Assembly: GCA_900554515.1 (NCBI GenBank)
Contig: USHN01000004.1
Span: 1-64,000 of the forward strand
Source: an uncultured Acidaminococcus sp.
GTDB lineage: Bacteria > Bacillota > Negativicutes > Acidaminococcales > Acidaminococcaceae
Length of the DNA: 64,000 nucleotides
Direction: 5' to 3'
Numbering within the stretch: position 1 is the stretch's first letter; each line of letters begins with the position of its first letter. A program made the translations under genes and the position numbers. Below the pieces are notes generated by a model that worked only from the letters and a program-made list of their open reading frames with translations, made no database searches and was not told the origin of the DNA. This document shows positions 1 through 8,584 of this stretch, piece by piece.

Positions 1-52
1 GCAGAGGTCTGCAAAACCTTTATCCCCAGTTCGATTCTGGGCGTCGCCTCCA
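1..52 (+). tRNA. tRNA-Cys (GCA), 5' end outside the window
   Basis: The window opens inside a tRNA. The anticodon arm carries GCA in the loop, followed by the T arm (CCCAGTTCGATTCTGGG) and an acceptor strand ending in an encoded CCA at 50-52. The D arm and 5' acceptor strand lie upstream. It is 13 bases from the next tRNA, so the two are probably co-transcribed. Confidence 0.9.
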
Positions 53-65
53 ATTTCTTGCTTAT

Positions 66-154
66 GCCGAGGTGGCGGAACTGGCAGACGCAAGGGACTT
101 AAAATCCCTCGGAGAGCGATCTCCGTACCGGTTCGATTCCGGTCCCCGGCACCA
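66..154 (+). tRNA. tRNA-Leu (TAA)
   Basis: An 89-nt class II tRNA with a long variable arm. The 7-base anticodon loop at 98-104 has TAA at 100-102 and is flanked by an AGGGA/TCCCT stem. The T arm is normal and the CCA is encoded at 152-154. It reads UUA codons. Confidence 0.95.
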
Positions 155-168
155 TTAGAATTTTTTAG

Positions 169-193
169 GATGGACAATTGTCCATCTTTTTTT
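169..193 (+). terminator. Rho-independent terminator after the tRNA pair
   Basis: A perfect 9-bp dyad (GATGGACAA/TTGTCCATC) is followed by seven T residues. It ends the tRNA-Cys/tRNA-Leu transcript. Confidence 0.85.
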
Positions 194-204
194 ATGCAAT
201 TTTA

Positions 205-213
205 TGGTAGAAT
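205..213 (+). promoter_or_regulatory. Extended -10 promoter of the uracil permease gene
   Basis: TGG followed by TAGAAT (208-213) is a good extended -10 element, 45 bases before the start codon. No convincing -35 hexamer is present, as expected for extended -10 promoters. Confidence 0.5.
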
Positions 214-257
214 AGAGACGATAAATTTCTATTGCCTGCTAAGTAAGGAGCCATGCT

Positions 258-1526
258 ATGGAAAATCGACGCATCATCCACGTAGAAGAAAAATTACCGG
301 TTTTGCAGACGATCCCGTTAAGTTTGCAGCATCTTTTTGCGATGTTCGGTTCTACGGTACTGGTGCCGTTTCTACTACATGTGGATCCAGCGACGGCGCT
401 TTTTATGAACGGGGTAGGGACGCTGCTCTATCTTACCATTTGCAAATGGCGCCTGCCGGCCTATCTGGGGTCCAGCTTTGCTTTTATTTCTCCGGTGCTT
501 GCGGTTTGTGCTACGCCGGGCATGACCTACGGCGATGCCCAGGGCGGCTTCATCGCTTTTGGCCTTTGTTTTATCCTGATCGGCCTGGTGGTTTCCAAGA
601 TTGGTACCAGCTGGATTGACAAGCTCTTTCCTCCGGCTGCTATGGGCTCCATTGTAGCCATTATCGGCCTGGAACTGGCGCCCCTTGCCATGAATATGGC
701 GGGCTTTATGGAGCCGGTGAAAGGCATGACCAACCAGCAGGCCATGTGTATTTCTATTGCTACGCTTTTTATCACGATTCTGGCAAATGTGCTGGGGCGT
801 GGGTTTATCGGGATTATCCCTATCTTAATCGGGGTGGTTAGCGGCTATGCCATCAGCGCCTGTATGGGCGTGGTGGATTTTTCTGCCGTGGAAAGTGCCG
901 CCTGGTTTTCCGTGCCCACGTTTTACCAGCCCCGTTTTCATCTGTCGGCTATTTTGATGATTCTCCCGGCACTTTTTGTGGTGCTGGCGGAACACCTGGG
1001 GCATCTGTTTGTGACCAGCGATATTGTAGGACGGGATCTGATAAAAGATCCGGGCCTGCACCGCTCCCTCATTGCCGATGGAATTTCTAATGTCCTGTCC
1101 GGTCTTGTAGGCTCCACGCCCAATACCACCTATGGGGAAAATATGGGCGTTATGGCTATGACGGGTGTATACAGCACCTGGGTCATTGGCGGGGCTGCAA
1201 TGTTTGCAATTTTATTTTCCTTTGTAGGAAAAATCGCCGCCTTAATCCACGGAATTCCTACGCCTGTGATGGGCGGCGTGTGCATTCTATTGTTCGGATT
1301 TATTGCCGCCTCCGGGCTACGCATGATGGTAGAACGGAAAGTGGACTTCACCCGTCCCAAGAATTTAATCCTTGTGGCCGTAACCATGATATCCGGGCTT
1401 TCCGGCGCTACTGTACAGCTGGGGCCCGTACAGCTCAAAGGGATGGGGCTGGCTACAGTGGTTGCCATGCTGGCCAGTTTATTCTTCCTTGTTTGCGAGA
1501 AATGCGGATGGATTTCCGAAGGTTAA
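258..1526 (+). CDS. uraA: Uracil permease (NCS2 family)
   Basis: A 422-residue inner-membrane uracil:proton symporter of the nucleobase/ascorbate family. The N-terminus (LQTIPLSLQHLFAMFG, about 16-31) and the repeated TM architecture match E. coli UraA closely. Key residues are present: E245 and H249 in AEHLGHL and E294 in NTTYGEN, which correspond to the uracil- and proton-binding glutamates and histidine. An AAGGAG Shine-Dalgarno sits 7 bases before ATG 258. The gene stands alone with its own promoter, and the purine gene guaA follows with a separate promoter, so the two need not be co-regulated. A xanthine or other nucleobase substrate is possible but less likely given the UraA-like motifs. 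Confidence 0.93.
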   Translation: MENRRIIHVEEKLPVLQTIPLSLQHLFAMFGSTVLVPFLLHVDPATALFMNGVGTLLYLTICKWRLPAYLGSSFAFISPVLAVCATPGMTYGDAQGGFIAFGLCFILIGLVVSKIGTSWIDKLFPPAAMGSIVAIIGLELAPLAMNMAGFMEPVKGMTNQQAMCISIATLFITILANVLGRGFIGIIPILIGVVSGYAISACMGVVDFSAVESAAWFSVPTFYQPRFHLSAILMILPALFVVLAEHLGHLFVTSDIVGRDLIKDPGLHRSLIADGISNVLSGLVGSTPNTTYGENMGVMAMTGVYSTWVIGGAAMFAILFSFVGKIAALIHGIPTPVMGGVCILLFGFIAASGLRMMVERKVDFTRPKNLILVAVTMISGLSGATVQLGPVQLKGMGLATVVAMLASLFFLVCEKCGWISEG

Positions 1527-1537
1527 CGGCTGTTTCA

Positions 1538-1566
1538 TTGAAAAAGTTCCTTAAATATGGTATAGT
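1538..1566 (+). promoter_or_regulatory. Sigma-70 promoter of guaA
   Basis: TTGAAA (1538-1543), a 17-base spacer and TATAGT (1561-1566), with an extra TGG just before the -10. It lies 38 bases before the guaA start codon. Confidence 0.8.
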
Positions 1567-1603
1567 GTTTTAAAGTTTACAAGAGACCAAAGAGGAGGCT
1601 GCT

Positions 1604-3148
1604 ATGGAAAACTTACAGCACGAGGTTGTTCTGGTCGTTGATTTTGGCGCGCAGTACAGCCAGCTGATTGCCAGACGGGTACGGGAGTGCGGCGTTTACT
1701 GTGAAATCATTCCTTATACCTATACATTGGAAAAAATCAAGGCCAAAAATCCCAAAGCCATTATTCTCTCCGGCGGGCCTAACAGCGTCTATGCAGAAAA
1801 TACTTATAGCGTGGATGCGGGGATTTTTAAGCTGGGGATTCCTGTGCTGGGTATTTGCTACGGACACCAGTTTATGGCTAAAACCCTGGGCGGCGTGGTG
1901 ACCCATGCCGGCAGCGGGGAATATGGCAAAACTTCGGTGGTGCTGGATAACGAGACACAGCTTTTCAGCGGCCTGGAAAAGAATAACATTTGCTGGATGA
2001 GCCATCAGGACTATGTGGAAGAAGTTCCTGCAGGCTTTACGGTCATCGCTCATACGGAAGAATGCCCCGTAGCTGCCATGGAAGATCCCCAGCGGAAATT
2101 TTACGGCGTGCAGTTCCATCCCGAAGTCATGCATACCCCCTTTGGTAAGCAGATGTTCAATAATTTCCTCTTTACTATCTGCGACTTAAAAGGAGATTGG
2201 ACTATGTCTTCTTTTGCCCAGACCAAAATCCAGGAGATCCGGGAAAAAGTCGGGGACAAAAATGTGATTTGTGCCATGAGCGGCGGGGTGGACTCCTCTG
2301 TGGCTGCCGTATTGGTACACAAAGCCGTGGGCAAGCAGCTAACCTGTATTTTTGTGGATCATGGACTGCTACGCAAGGATGAAGGCGATCAGGTAGAAAA
2401 AGTTTTCAAAGAGGATTTTGACATGAACCTGATCCGGGTTAACGCCCAGGAGCGTTTCCTCGGTAAACTCAAAGGTGTCAGTGATCCCGAAAAGAAACGG
2501 AAAATTATCGGAGAAGAATTTATCCGGGTCTTTGAAGAAGAAAGTAAAAAAATTGGTCACGTGGACTATCTGGTGCAGGGGACCATTTATCCCGACGTGG
2601 TAGAAAGCGGCGGGACCGGTACCAGCGCAACCATCAAAAGCCACCACAATGTGGGGGGCCTGCCAAAAGATATGAACCTGTCCCTGATTGAACCGCTGCG
2701 GGAACTGTTTAAAGACGAAGTCCGCGCTGTAGGGGAAGAACTGGGGATTCCTTCTGCGCTTGTATGGCGGCAGCCCTTCCCCGGACCGGGCCTTGCCATC
2801 CGGGTACTGGGCGAAGTCACACCGGAAAAACTGCAGATCGTGCGGGAAGCCGATGCAATTTTCCGGGAAGAAATCGCCAAAGCCGGCCTTGCCCGGAGCA
2901 TTTGGCAGTATTTTGCCTGCCTGCCCAATATTCGCAGCGTAGGCGTAATGGGGGATTTCCGTACCTATACCCATACCATTGCTCTGCGGGCTGTACTATC
3001 CACCGATGGCATGACCAGTGACTGGGCCCATATCCCTTATGCCGTGCTGGACGCTGTAAGCCGCCGGATTGTCAACGAAGTGCCCGGTGTCAACCGGGTG
3101 GTGTACGACATTACCACCAAACCCCCTGCGACCATTGAGTGGGAATAA
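1604..3148 (+). CDS. guaA: GMP synthase (glutamine-hydrolysing)
   Basis: A 514-residue cytosolic enzyme that aminates XMP to GMP using glutamine and ATP, the last step of GMP synthesis. The N-terminal class I amidotransferase has its nucleophile C85 in GICYGHQ and the partners H172 and E174 in FHPEV. The ATP-pyrophosphatase domain has the P-loop SGGVDSS at 226-232. The C-terminal dimerisation domain ends in the conserved TTKPPATIEWE. Length and domain order are typical. A strong GAGGAGG ribosome site precedes ATG 1604. A hairpin terminator follows, so it is a single-gene unit. Confidence 0.97.
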   Translation: MENLQHEVVLVVDFGAQYSQLIARRVRECGVYCEIIPYTYTLEKIKAKNPKAIILSGGPNSVYAENTYSVDAGIFKLGIPVLGICYGHQFMAKTLGGVVTHAGSGEYGKTSVVLDNETQLFSGLEKNNICWMSHQDYVEEVPAGFTVIAHTEECPVAAMEDPQRKFYGVQFHPEVMHTPFGKQMFNNFLFTICDLKGDWTMSSFAQTKIQEIREKVGDKNVICAMSGGVDSSVAAVLVHKAVGKQLTCIFVDHGLLRKDEGDQVEKVFKEDFDMNLIRVNAQERFLGKLKGVSDPEKKRKIIGEEFIRVFEEESKKIGHVDYLVQGTIYPDVVESGGTGTSATIKSHHNVGGLPKDMNLSLIEPLRELFKDEVRAVGEELGIPSALVWRQPFPGPGLAIRVLGEVTPEKLQIVREADAIFREEIAKAGLARSIWQYFACLPNIRSVGVMGDFRTYTHTIALRAVLSTDGMTSDWAHIPYAVLDAVSRRIVNEVPGVNRVVYDITTKPPATIEWE

Positions 3149-3170
3149 TGTAAAAAAAGATAAAACTGTT

Positions 3171-3208
3171 AATGGACATGAGGCGTTTTTGCTTCATGTC
3201 CATTTTGT
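3171..3208 (+). terminator. Terminator of guaA
   Basis: A 14-bp stem with one mismatch (AATGGACATGAGGC with GCTTCATGTCCATT) is followed by a short T-rich tail (TTTTGT). The tail is weak. Confidence 0.65.
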
Positions 3209-3230
3209 CTATCAGTCCTTTTTCACAACA

Positions 3231-3260
3231 TTGTTGGTGGGCGTCTTTTTATGGTATAGT
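3231..3260 (+). promoter_or_regulatory. Promoter of the ugd operon
   Basis: TTGTTG (3231-3236), an 18-base spacer and TATAGT (3255-3260), with an extended TGG before the -10. It drives the four-gene group that starts at 3311. Confidence 0.65.
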
Positions 3261-3310
3261 ATAAAGTAAAGTAATTTGTAAATGGCTTATACACGATGGA
3301 GGATACATTC

Positions 3311-4495
3311 ATGAATATTGCAGTAGCCGGAACAGGATATGTGGGGCTTTCGCTGGCGACGCTGCTGGCCCAGCATCATCACGTCATGGCTGTGGATATT
3401 ATACCGGAAAAAGTAGAGCTGATTAATAGCAAGAAATCTCCTATCCAGGATGCGTACATAGAAAAATACCTGGCAGAAAAAAAGCTGGATTTAACGGCTA
3501 CGATAGATGCGAAAGCGGCTTACAGCGAAGCGGATTTTGTGATCATTGCTACGCCCACCAATTATGATCCCAAGAAGAACTTTTTTGATACGTCTTCCGT
3601 GGAAGCGGTCATTAAACTGGTGATGGCATACAACCATAATGCCATTATAGTGATTAAATCGACTATTCCGGTGGGCTATACCCAGTCCATCCGGAAAAAA
3701 ACAGGATGCAAAACTATCCTCTTTAGTCCGGAATTTCTCCGGGAAAGCAAGGCTTTGTATGACAATCTCTATCCCAGCAGGATTATCGTTGGCACGGATT
3801 TGAAAAACGCCAAATTGGTGCAGGCGGCAGAGACTTTTGCAAAGTTGCTCCAGGAAGGCGCCATTAAAGAGAATATCCCTACCCGGATTATGGGCTTTAC
3901 GGAAGCCGAAGCCGTAAAGTTATTTGCCAATACATACCTGGCACTGCGGGTGTCGTATTTCAATGAACTGGATACTTACGCCGAAATGAAAGGCCTGCAT
4001 ACCCGGGAAATTATTGACGGAGTGTGTCTGGATCCGCGGATCGGAAATTTTTATAACAATCCTTCTTTTGGCTATGGCGGCTATTGCCTACCCAAAGATA
4101 CCAAGCAACTCCTGGCTAATTATCAGGATGTGCCGCAGAATCTAATATCTGCCATTGTAGCCGCTAACCGTACACGAAAAGATCATATTGCTGATGCCAT
4201 TATTCAAAAACAGCCCAACATTGTGGGCGTGTATCGGCTGACCATGAAAACCAATTCGGATAATTTCAGGGCGTCAGCGATCCAGGGCGTAATGAAACGA
4301 ATCAAAGCAAAGGGAATTGAGGTTGTGGTGTATGAACCAGCCCTGCAGGAAGACACCTTTTTCCGTTCCCGGGTTATTCGCGATCTGGAAGAATTTAAGG
4401 AAACCAGCGATGTAATTCTTGCCAACCGGTGGGATGAAGCGCTGCGGTCGGTGCAGGATAAAGTCTATACACGGGATTTGTTTGACCGGGACTAA
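3311..4495 (+). CDS. ugd: UDP-glucose 6-dehydrogenase
   Basis: Oxidises UDP-glucose to UDP-glucuronate with two NAD+, supplying surface polysaccharide synthesis. The start at 3311 is chosen because TGGAGGA lies 7 bases before it and the protein then opens directly with the NAD-binding motif GTGYVG. At 394 residues it is the short HasB/Cap3A-like form. The catalytic cysteine is C259 in the signature GYGGYCLPKDTK, and the central helix motif (EAEAVKLFANTYLALRV) is intact. First gene of a group with a sulfatase-fold membrane protein (8 bases downstream) and an epimerase that can act on its product. Confidence 0.93.
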   Translation: MNIAVAGTGYVGLSLATLLAQHHHVMAVDIIPEKVELINSKKSPIQDAYIEKYLAEKKLDLTATIDAKAAYSEADFVIIATPTNYDPKKNFFDTSSVEAVIKLVMAYNHNAIIVIKSTIPVGYTQSIRKKTGCKTILFSPEFLRESKALYDNLYPSRIIVGTDLKNAKLVQAAETFAKLLQEGAIKENIPTRIMGFTEAEAVKLFANTYLALRVSYFNELDTYAEMKGLHTREIIDGVCLDPRIGNFYNNPSFGYGGYCLPKDTKQLLANYQDVPQNLISAIVAANRTRKDHIADAIIQKQPNIVGVYRLTMKTNSDNFRASAIQGVMKRIKAKGIEVVVYEPALQEDTFFRSRVIRDLEEFKETSDVILANRWDEALRSVQDKVYTRDLFDRD

Positions 4496-4503
4496 AGGGG
4501 GAT

Positions 4504-6534
4504 ATGTTGTTTTCTACATTTTTTTATTCCATGCAGCAAAATGCAAAGCTGTTTGTATTTTTCCCTGTGCTTTGTGCCCTGTTTCGTTTGCTGTTTATTA
4601 AAGTCTACTGCCCATATCCCAGCCTAAAAGGAAAAGGTGCGGTAATCTACCACTGCTTTCGCTATGGCTTCTGGTGGGGCATGGACTGGAATGCCTATGT
4701 CTTCCTGATTCCGCTGGTCCTTTTGAGTTTACCAGGGGCTTTTTTCCCGGCGTGGGATGGGCTGGGGGATACGCTGCGGCTTATCGGCGGCATCGTGTAT
4801 GCGTTGGTCCTCTACGGTGCATTTATGGGAAAGATGATTTTCTATAAGCATTTTCATGATATCTACAACCAGACGATGAAACTGGGCATGAAAGCAGAGA
4901 AACACAATCTGGTAGATATTTTTTTCAATCAGGATCATGGGATCTGGATTCTTCTAGGGATTTTTCCGTATCTTTGGATCTGCACACTGTGTATCCAAAG
5001 TTTACTCCAGCTTCCCAGTATACCGTATCCGGAGCTTATGAATCCGATCCTTCGGTATGGCTTGAATACGGTTATTTTTTTAGCGGCCATTGCCGCTTTT
5101 TACTGGTTCCGTTATGGGGGGACGTTCTGGCATGATGATAAGCCGGAATGGGATACCATCCCCAGCGTTGTAAAAAAGGATATCTTCTTTGCAAAGGCTA
5201 CGGTGGATGATCTGGTTTCCCTGGAACAAGTGTGGAAACATAAACTAAACCCCGCCTATGAACATACGGATGCAGAGGATGTAGCTGCCATAGAACCCTT
5301 TTTTACGGAAAAAGTTTCCTTTACTGATCTTCCTAGTCCGGTCTATGGATTTAAACGTACGGCACAGGGGCCGCATATTACAAAACCTACCCATATTTTT
5401 CTCTTTGTAGGAGAAAGCTACTTACAGCAATTTTTCGATCCCCAGTTTTCTTGCCTGAACCTTGTGAGCGGCGGCCGGCAGCTGATGGAAGATCCCCACA
5501 CGGCAAAGGTTACCAGCGCTCTATCCGCCGGCATTATTTCCCGGCCCTCCATTGTCAGTCTGATGAGTGGGATTTTTGATGCAGGCTTGGAACTCAATGA
5601 AAAAGAAAGCTTTTGGAAAAATAATCTGCCTACGGCACTGCCCCGGCAATTAAAAAAACTGGGGTACCACTCCACCTACTGGTATGGCGGCAATGTGACT
5701 TATGGAAATTTCAACCAGTTTGCCCCGGCTTGTGGGTTTGATCAAGTGATGACCGCGACCAGTTTTTGCGGGCCGGATGCCCCGAAAACCTGGGTGGGGG
5801 TATATGATACCGTATTCCTGGAAAAAGCAGCAGAATTGATTCAGCAGCAGGAAGAAGCCAATGGGCCCTTTCAGTTTCATTTCCTGTATACGACCAGTTA
5901 TCATGGCCCCTTTAAAATTCCTCTGGCGCACTATGGGTATAACACAGAAAAAGTCATGCCCCATGCGCCGGAAGACATCAAAAACAATAAGGAGATTCAA
6001 AAAAACCTTGGTACCTTCTGGTTCTCTGATCAGGCTCTGGGGAAATTTATCCGTACTATGCGGCAGGTGTATCCGGATTGCCTGTTTATCCTTACGGGAG
6101 ATCATTCCGTCGATATGAGTCCTGTGCTCGCTAAGACTTCGCTCATGGGGCGGGACTGCAATATTAGGGAGCGGCACAGCCCTGTTCTTTTGTTCAACCA
6201 TCGGGAATTAACTTCTCATAGTTTTGCTGATAATACTATTGGCAGCCACATGCATATTGCTCCTACAATTTTTGAACTGATTGCTCCCAAGGGATTTACC
6301 TACTACTCGCTGTATCCATCCCTTTTGGAAAAAGTAGAGCATGTGGTCAGCCCCTATCATTGGCTGAAACCCGATGGATATGGGGAATACGGATCAGAAT
6401 TTTACCAGCCCTTGGGTGATGGCGTGTCCCCTGCGACGCTGGAGCAAGGTGCTTCCCCCTATGAAGCAGAGCGTGCCGCATGGATGGACTTGACAGGGTA
6501 TTTGTTGCGGCATCCAGAGCTATTGGAGAAATAA
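4504..6534 (+). CDS. Membrane sulfatase/LtaS-fold protein (alkaline phosphatase superfamily)
   Basis: 676 residues: about five hydrophobic segments in residues 1-205, then a soluble domain from about 295. The motifs fit the sulfatase/phospho-transferase fold: a metal-binding E304 in FVGESY, a likely nucleophile S349 in ISRPSIVSLMSG, H467 in TSYHGPF and D533-H534 in LTGDHS. LtaS and phosphoethanolamine transferases use threonine as nucleophile; a serine here is unusual. The expected job is transfer of a phospho-polyol or phosphoethanolamine group onto an envelope glycan or lipid on the outer face of the inner membrane. The position between ugd and an epimerase supports a role in surface polysaccharide or lipid modification. 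The exact substrate cannot be read from the sequence. Confidence 0.7.
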   Translation: MLFSTFFYSMQQNAKLFVFFPVLCALFRLLFIKVYCPYPSLKGKGAVIYHCFRYGFWWGMDWNAYVFLIPLVLLSLPGAFFPAWDGLGDTLRLIGGIVYALVLYGAFMGKMIFYKHFHDIYNQTMKLGMKAEKHNLVDIFFNQDHGIWILLGIFPYLWICTLCIQSLLQLPSIPYPELMNPILRYGLNTVIFLAAIAAFYWFRYGGTFWHDDKPEWDTIPSVVKKDIFFAKATVDDLVSLEQVWKHKLNPAYEHTDAEDVAAIEPFFTEKVSFTDLPSPVYGFKRTAQGPHITKPTHIFLFVGESYLQQFFDPQFSCLNLVSGGRQLMEDPHTAKVTSALSAGIISRPSIVSLMSGIFDAGLELNEKESFWKNNLPTALPRQLKKLGYHSTYWYGGNVTYGNFNQFAPACGFDQVMTATSFCGPDAPKTWVGVYDTVFLEKAAELIQQQEEANGPFQFHFLYTTSYHGPFKIPLAHYGYNTEKVMPHAPEDIKNNKEIQKNLGTFWFSDQALGKFIRTMRQVYPDCLFILTGDHSVDMSPVLAKTSLMGRDCNIRERHSPVLLFNHRELTSHSFADNTIGSHMHIAPTIFELIAPKGFTYYSLYPSLLEKVEHVVSPYHWLKPDGYGEYGSEFYQPLGDGVSPATLEQGASPYEAERAAWMDLTGYLLRHPELLEK

Positions 6535-6555
6535 GGCAGAAGGAGGGAGTCTCCG

Positions 6556-7635
6556 ATGAAAGAACAAATCAATTTACAGCATAAAACCGTACTTGTTACG
6601 GGATCCGCAGGATTTATCGGGGCCTATCTGGTAAAGCAGCTGCTGGAGATACCCGGTGTGCAAATTATCGGGATTGATAACCTGAATGCATATTATGACG
6701 TGAAGTTGAAGCAATACCGGCTGCAGCAGCTGGAAAAAGCTGCTATAGAAAAGAACGCAGCTTATCAATTCCGCAAAGGGGATATTGCAGATAAAGCAAC
6801 GATAGATGGCCTGTTTGCGGAATTTCATCCGGATATTGTAGTGAATCTGGCGGCACAGGCAGGGGTGCGTTACTCTATCTCTCACCCGGATGCCTATATT
6901 TCCTCTAACATTATTGGGTTTTATAATCTATTGGAAGCCTGCCGCCATTCCTATGACGGCGGCGCAAGGGGCGTCGCCCATCTGGTGTATGCTTCCTCGT
7001 CTTCTGTGTACGGCGGCAATACAAAGGTGCCTTTTAGTACGGATGACAAAGTGGACCATCCGGTGTCTTTGTATGCAGCAACTAAAAAATCCGATGAACT
7101 GCTGGCTCACTGCTATGCCAAACTCTACAATATTCCCTGCACTGGCTTACGCTTTTTTACAGTGTATGGGCCGGCAGGACGCCCGGATATGGCCTATTTT
7201 GGATTTACGGACAAGCTCCGTGCCGGCAAAACCATTCAGATTTTTAATTATGGACACTGTGAACGGGATTTTACCTATGTAGACGATATTGTGGAAGGGG
7301 TTGTCCGGGTGATGCAGGGCGCACCTCAAAAAGCAACGGGGACGGACGGATTGCCGGTAGCTCCCTATGCCGTGTACAATATCGGGGGGGGTAGACCGGA
7401 GAGCTTGCTAAATTTTGTAAACATCCTGCAACAAGAACTTGTACGGGCAGACGTCTTGCCTGCAGCGTATGATTTTGCCGCTCACAAAGAACTGGTGCCC
7501 ATGCAGCCAGGGGATGTGCCTGTGACCTATGCAGATACAAAAGCCCTGGAAAAAGATTACGGCTACCGGCCCAGCACTACCTTGCGGGAAGGCTTGTGGA
7601 AATTTGCACAGTGGTATAAAGAGTTTTACATGTAG
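6556..7635 (+). CDS. NAD-dependent epimerase, UDP-glucuronate 4-epimerase-like
   Basis: 359 residues of the extended short-chain dehydrogenase fold. It has the NAD motif GSAGFIG (16-22) and the catalytic pair Y173-x3-K177 in YAATK. The stretch GIDNLNAYYDVKLK (39-52) is characteristic of UDP-glucuronate 4-epimerases such as CapI/LpsL rather than GalE. With ugd two genes upstream it would give UDP-glucose to UDP-glucuronate to UDP-galacturonate. AGAAGGAGGGAG provides the ribosome site. A related activity (UDP-glucose/UDP-GlcNAc epimerase) cannot be excluded. Confidence 0.82.
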   Translation: MKEQINLQHKTVLVTGSAGFIGAYLVKQLLEIPGVQIIGIDNLNAYYDVKLKQYRLQQLEKAAIEKNAAYQFRKGDIADKATIDGLFAEFHPDIVVNLAAQAGVRYSISHPDAYISSNIIGFYNLLEACRHSYDGGARGVAHLVYASSSSVYGGNTKVPFSTDDKVDHPVSLYAATKKSDELLAHCYAKLYNIPCTGLRFFTVYGPAGRPDMAYFGFTDKLRAGKTIQIFNYGHCERDFTYVDDIVEGVVRVMQGAPQKATGTDGLPVAPYAVYNIGGGRPESLLNFVNILQQELVRADVLPAAYDFAAHKELVPMQPGDVPVTYADTKALEKDYGYRPSTTLREGLWKFAQWYKEFYM

Positions 7636-7698
7636 TCGGCCATGGGGCGGCTTTAAGAGCACATTCTATTTTTAGTATATAAACGGGGGCGAGGGAGT

Positions 7699-8535
7699 AT
7701 GACGGAATTTCTGGCGGCAGCGGTACAAATGGATACGGGAGAAGATAAAGAAGAGAATCTGGCCCGGGCCGGCAAATGGATCGGCGAGGCTGCTGAAAAT
7801 GGGGCGGACCTGATAGTATTTCCGGAAACCATGAATTATATGGGACGGGACATCGTGGAGATGGCAGAAGACATTCCCGACGGAGAAACCTTCTGCTTTT
7901 TATCGGATATGGCCCGAAAACATCACATTTGGGTGGAAGCAGGCAGCATTTATGAAACGAATCCGGAAGATCCCAAACGACCTTTTAATACGACATTTTT
8001 ACTGGATCCTGCGGGACATCTCGTAGCGAAATACAGAAAACTCCATATGTTCGATGTGGAACTGGCGGGCGGTGTAGTCAGCAGGGAAAGCGACCGGGTG
8101 TGCCCTGGCAAAGAGGTTGTCACGGCTAATACTCCGTGGTGCACCCTGGGCCTGGGAATTTGTTACGATCTTCGCTTTGGGGAACTGTTTCGCCTGGAAG
8201 CGGTGCAGGGCGCCAAAGTACTTTGCATTCCCAGTAATTTTACAGTCAATACGGGCAAAGATCACTGGGAGGCATTGCTGCGGGCCCGGGCCATTGAAAA
8301 TGAATGTTATGTGATTGCGCCCAACCAAATCGGGAAAAAACCTAAGTTCACCGCCTATGGCAATTCCCTGATCGTAGATCCCTGGGGTACCGTGGTGGCC
8401 CGAAGCAGTGATACAGAAGGGGTAATCTACGGAAAGATTGATCTCGCCTATGTGGACAAAGTCCGCCAGCAAACTTTTACCCTGAAAAATCGCCGGCCAG
8501 ATGTGTATGGGCTGGAGATAACTAATAAAAAATAA
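7699..8535 (+). CDS. Nitrilase-superfamily carbon-nitrogen hydrolase
   Basis: 278 residues, single domain. The catalytic triad of the family is visible: E43 in FPETMNY, K114 in YRKLHMFD and C155 in GICYDLRF. The motifs resemble Nit/omega-amidase-type enzymes, which release ammonia from deaminated glutamine-like amides or modified glutathione; the real substrate is unknown. It lies 63 bases after the epimerase on the same strand, perhaps with its own start of transcription (TATATAAA at about 7676). It ends at a bidirectional terminator shared with the LacI-type regulator gene. Confidence 0.8.
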   Translation: MTEFLAAAVQMDTGEDKEENLARAGKWIGEAAENGADLIVFPETMNYMGRDIVEMAEDIPDGETFCFLSDMARKHHIWVEAGSIYETNPEDPKRPFNTTFLLDPAGHLVAKYRKLHMFDVELAGGVVSRESDRVCPGKEVVTANTPWCTLGLGICYDLRFGELFRLEAVQGAKVLCIPSNFTVNTGKDHWEALLRARAIENECYVIAPNQIGKKPKFTAYGNSLIVDPWGTVVARSSDTEGVIYGKIDLAYVDKVRQQTFTLKNRRPDVYGLEITNKK

Positions 8536-8536
8536 A

Positions 8537-8584
8537 AAGAAGGAGATATTGTACCTTATGTTGGGTACAGTATCTCCTCCTTTT
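8537..8584. terminator. Bidirectional terminator between the nitrilase and regulator genes
   Basis: AGGAGATA-x-TGTACC pairs with GGTACAGTATCTCCT around the loop TTATGTTG, with A-rich sequence before and T-rich after. Both genes converge on it. Confidence 0.7.
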
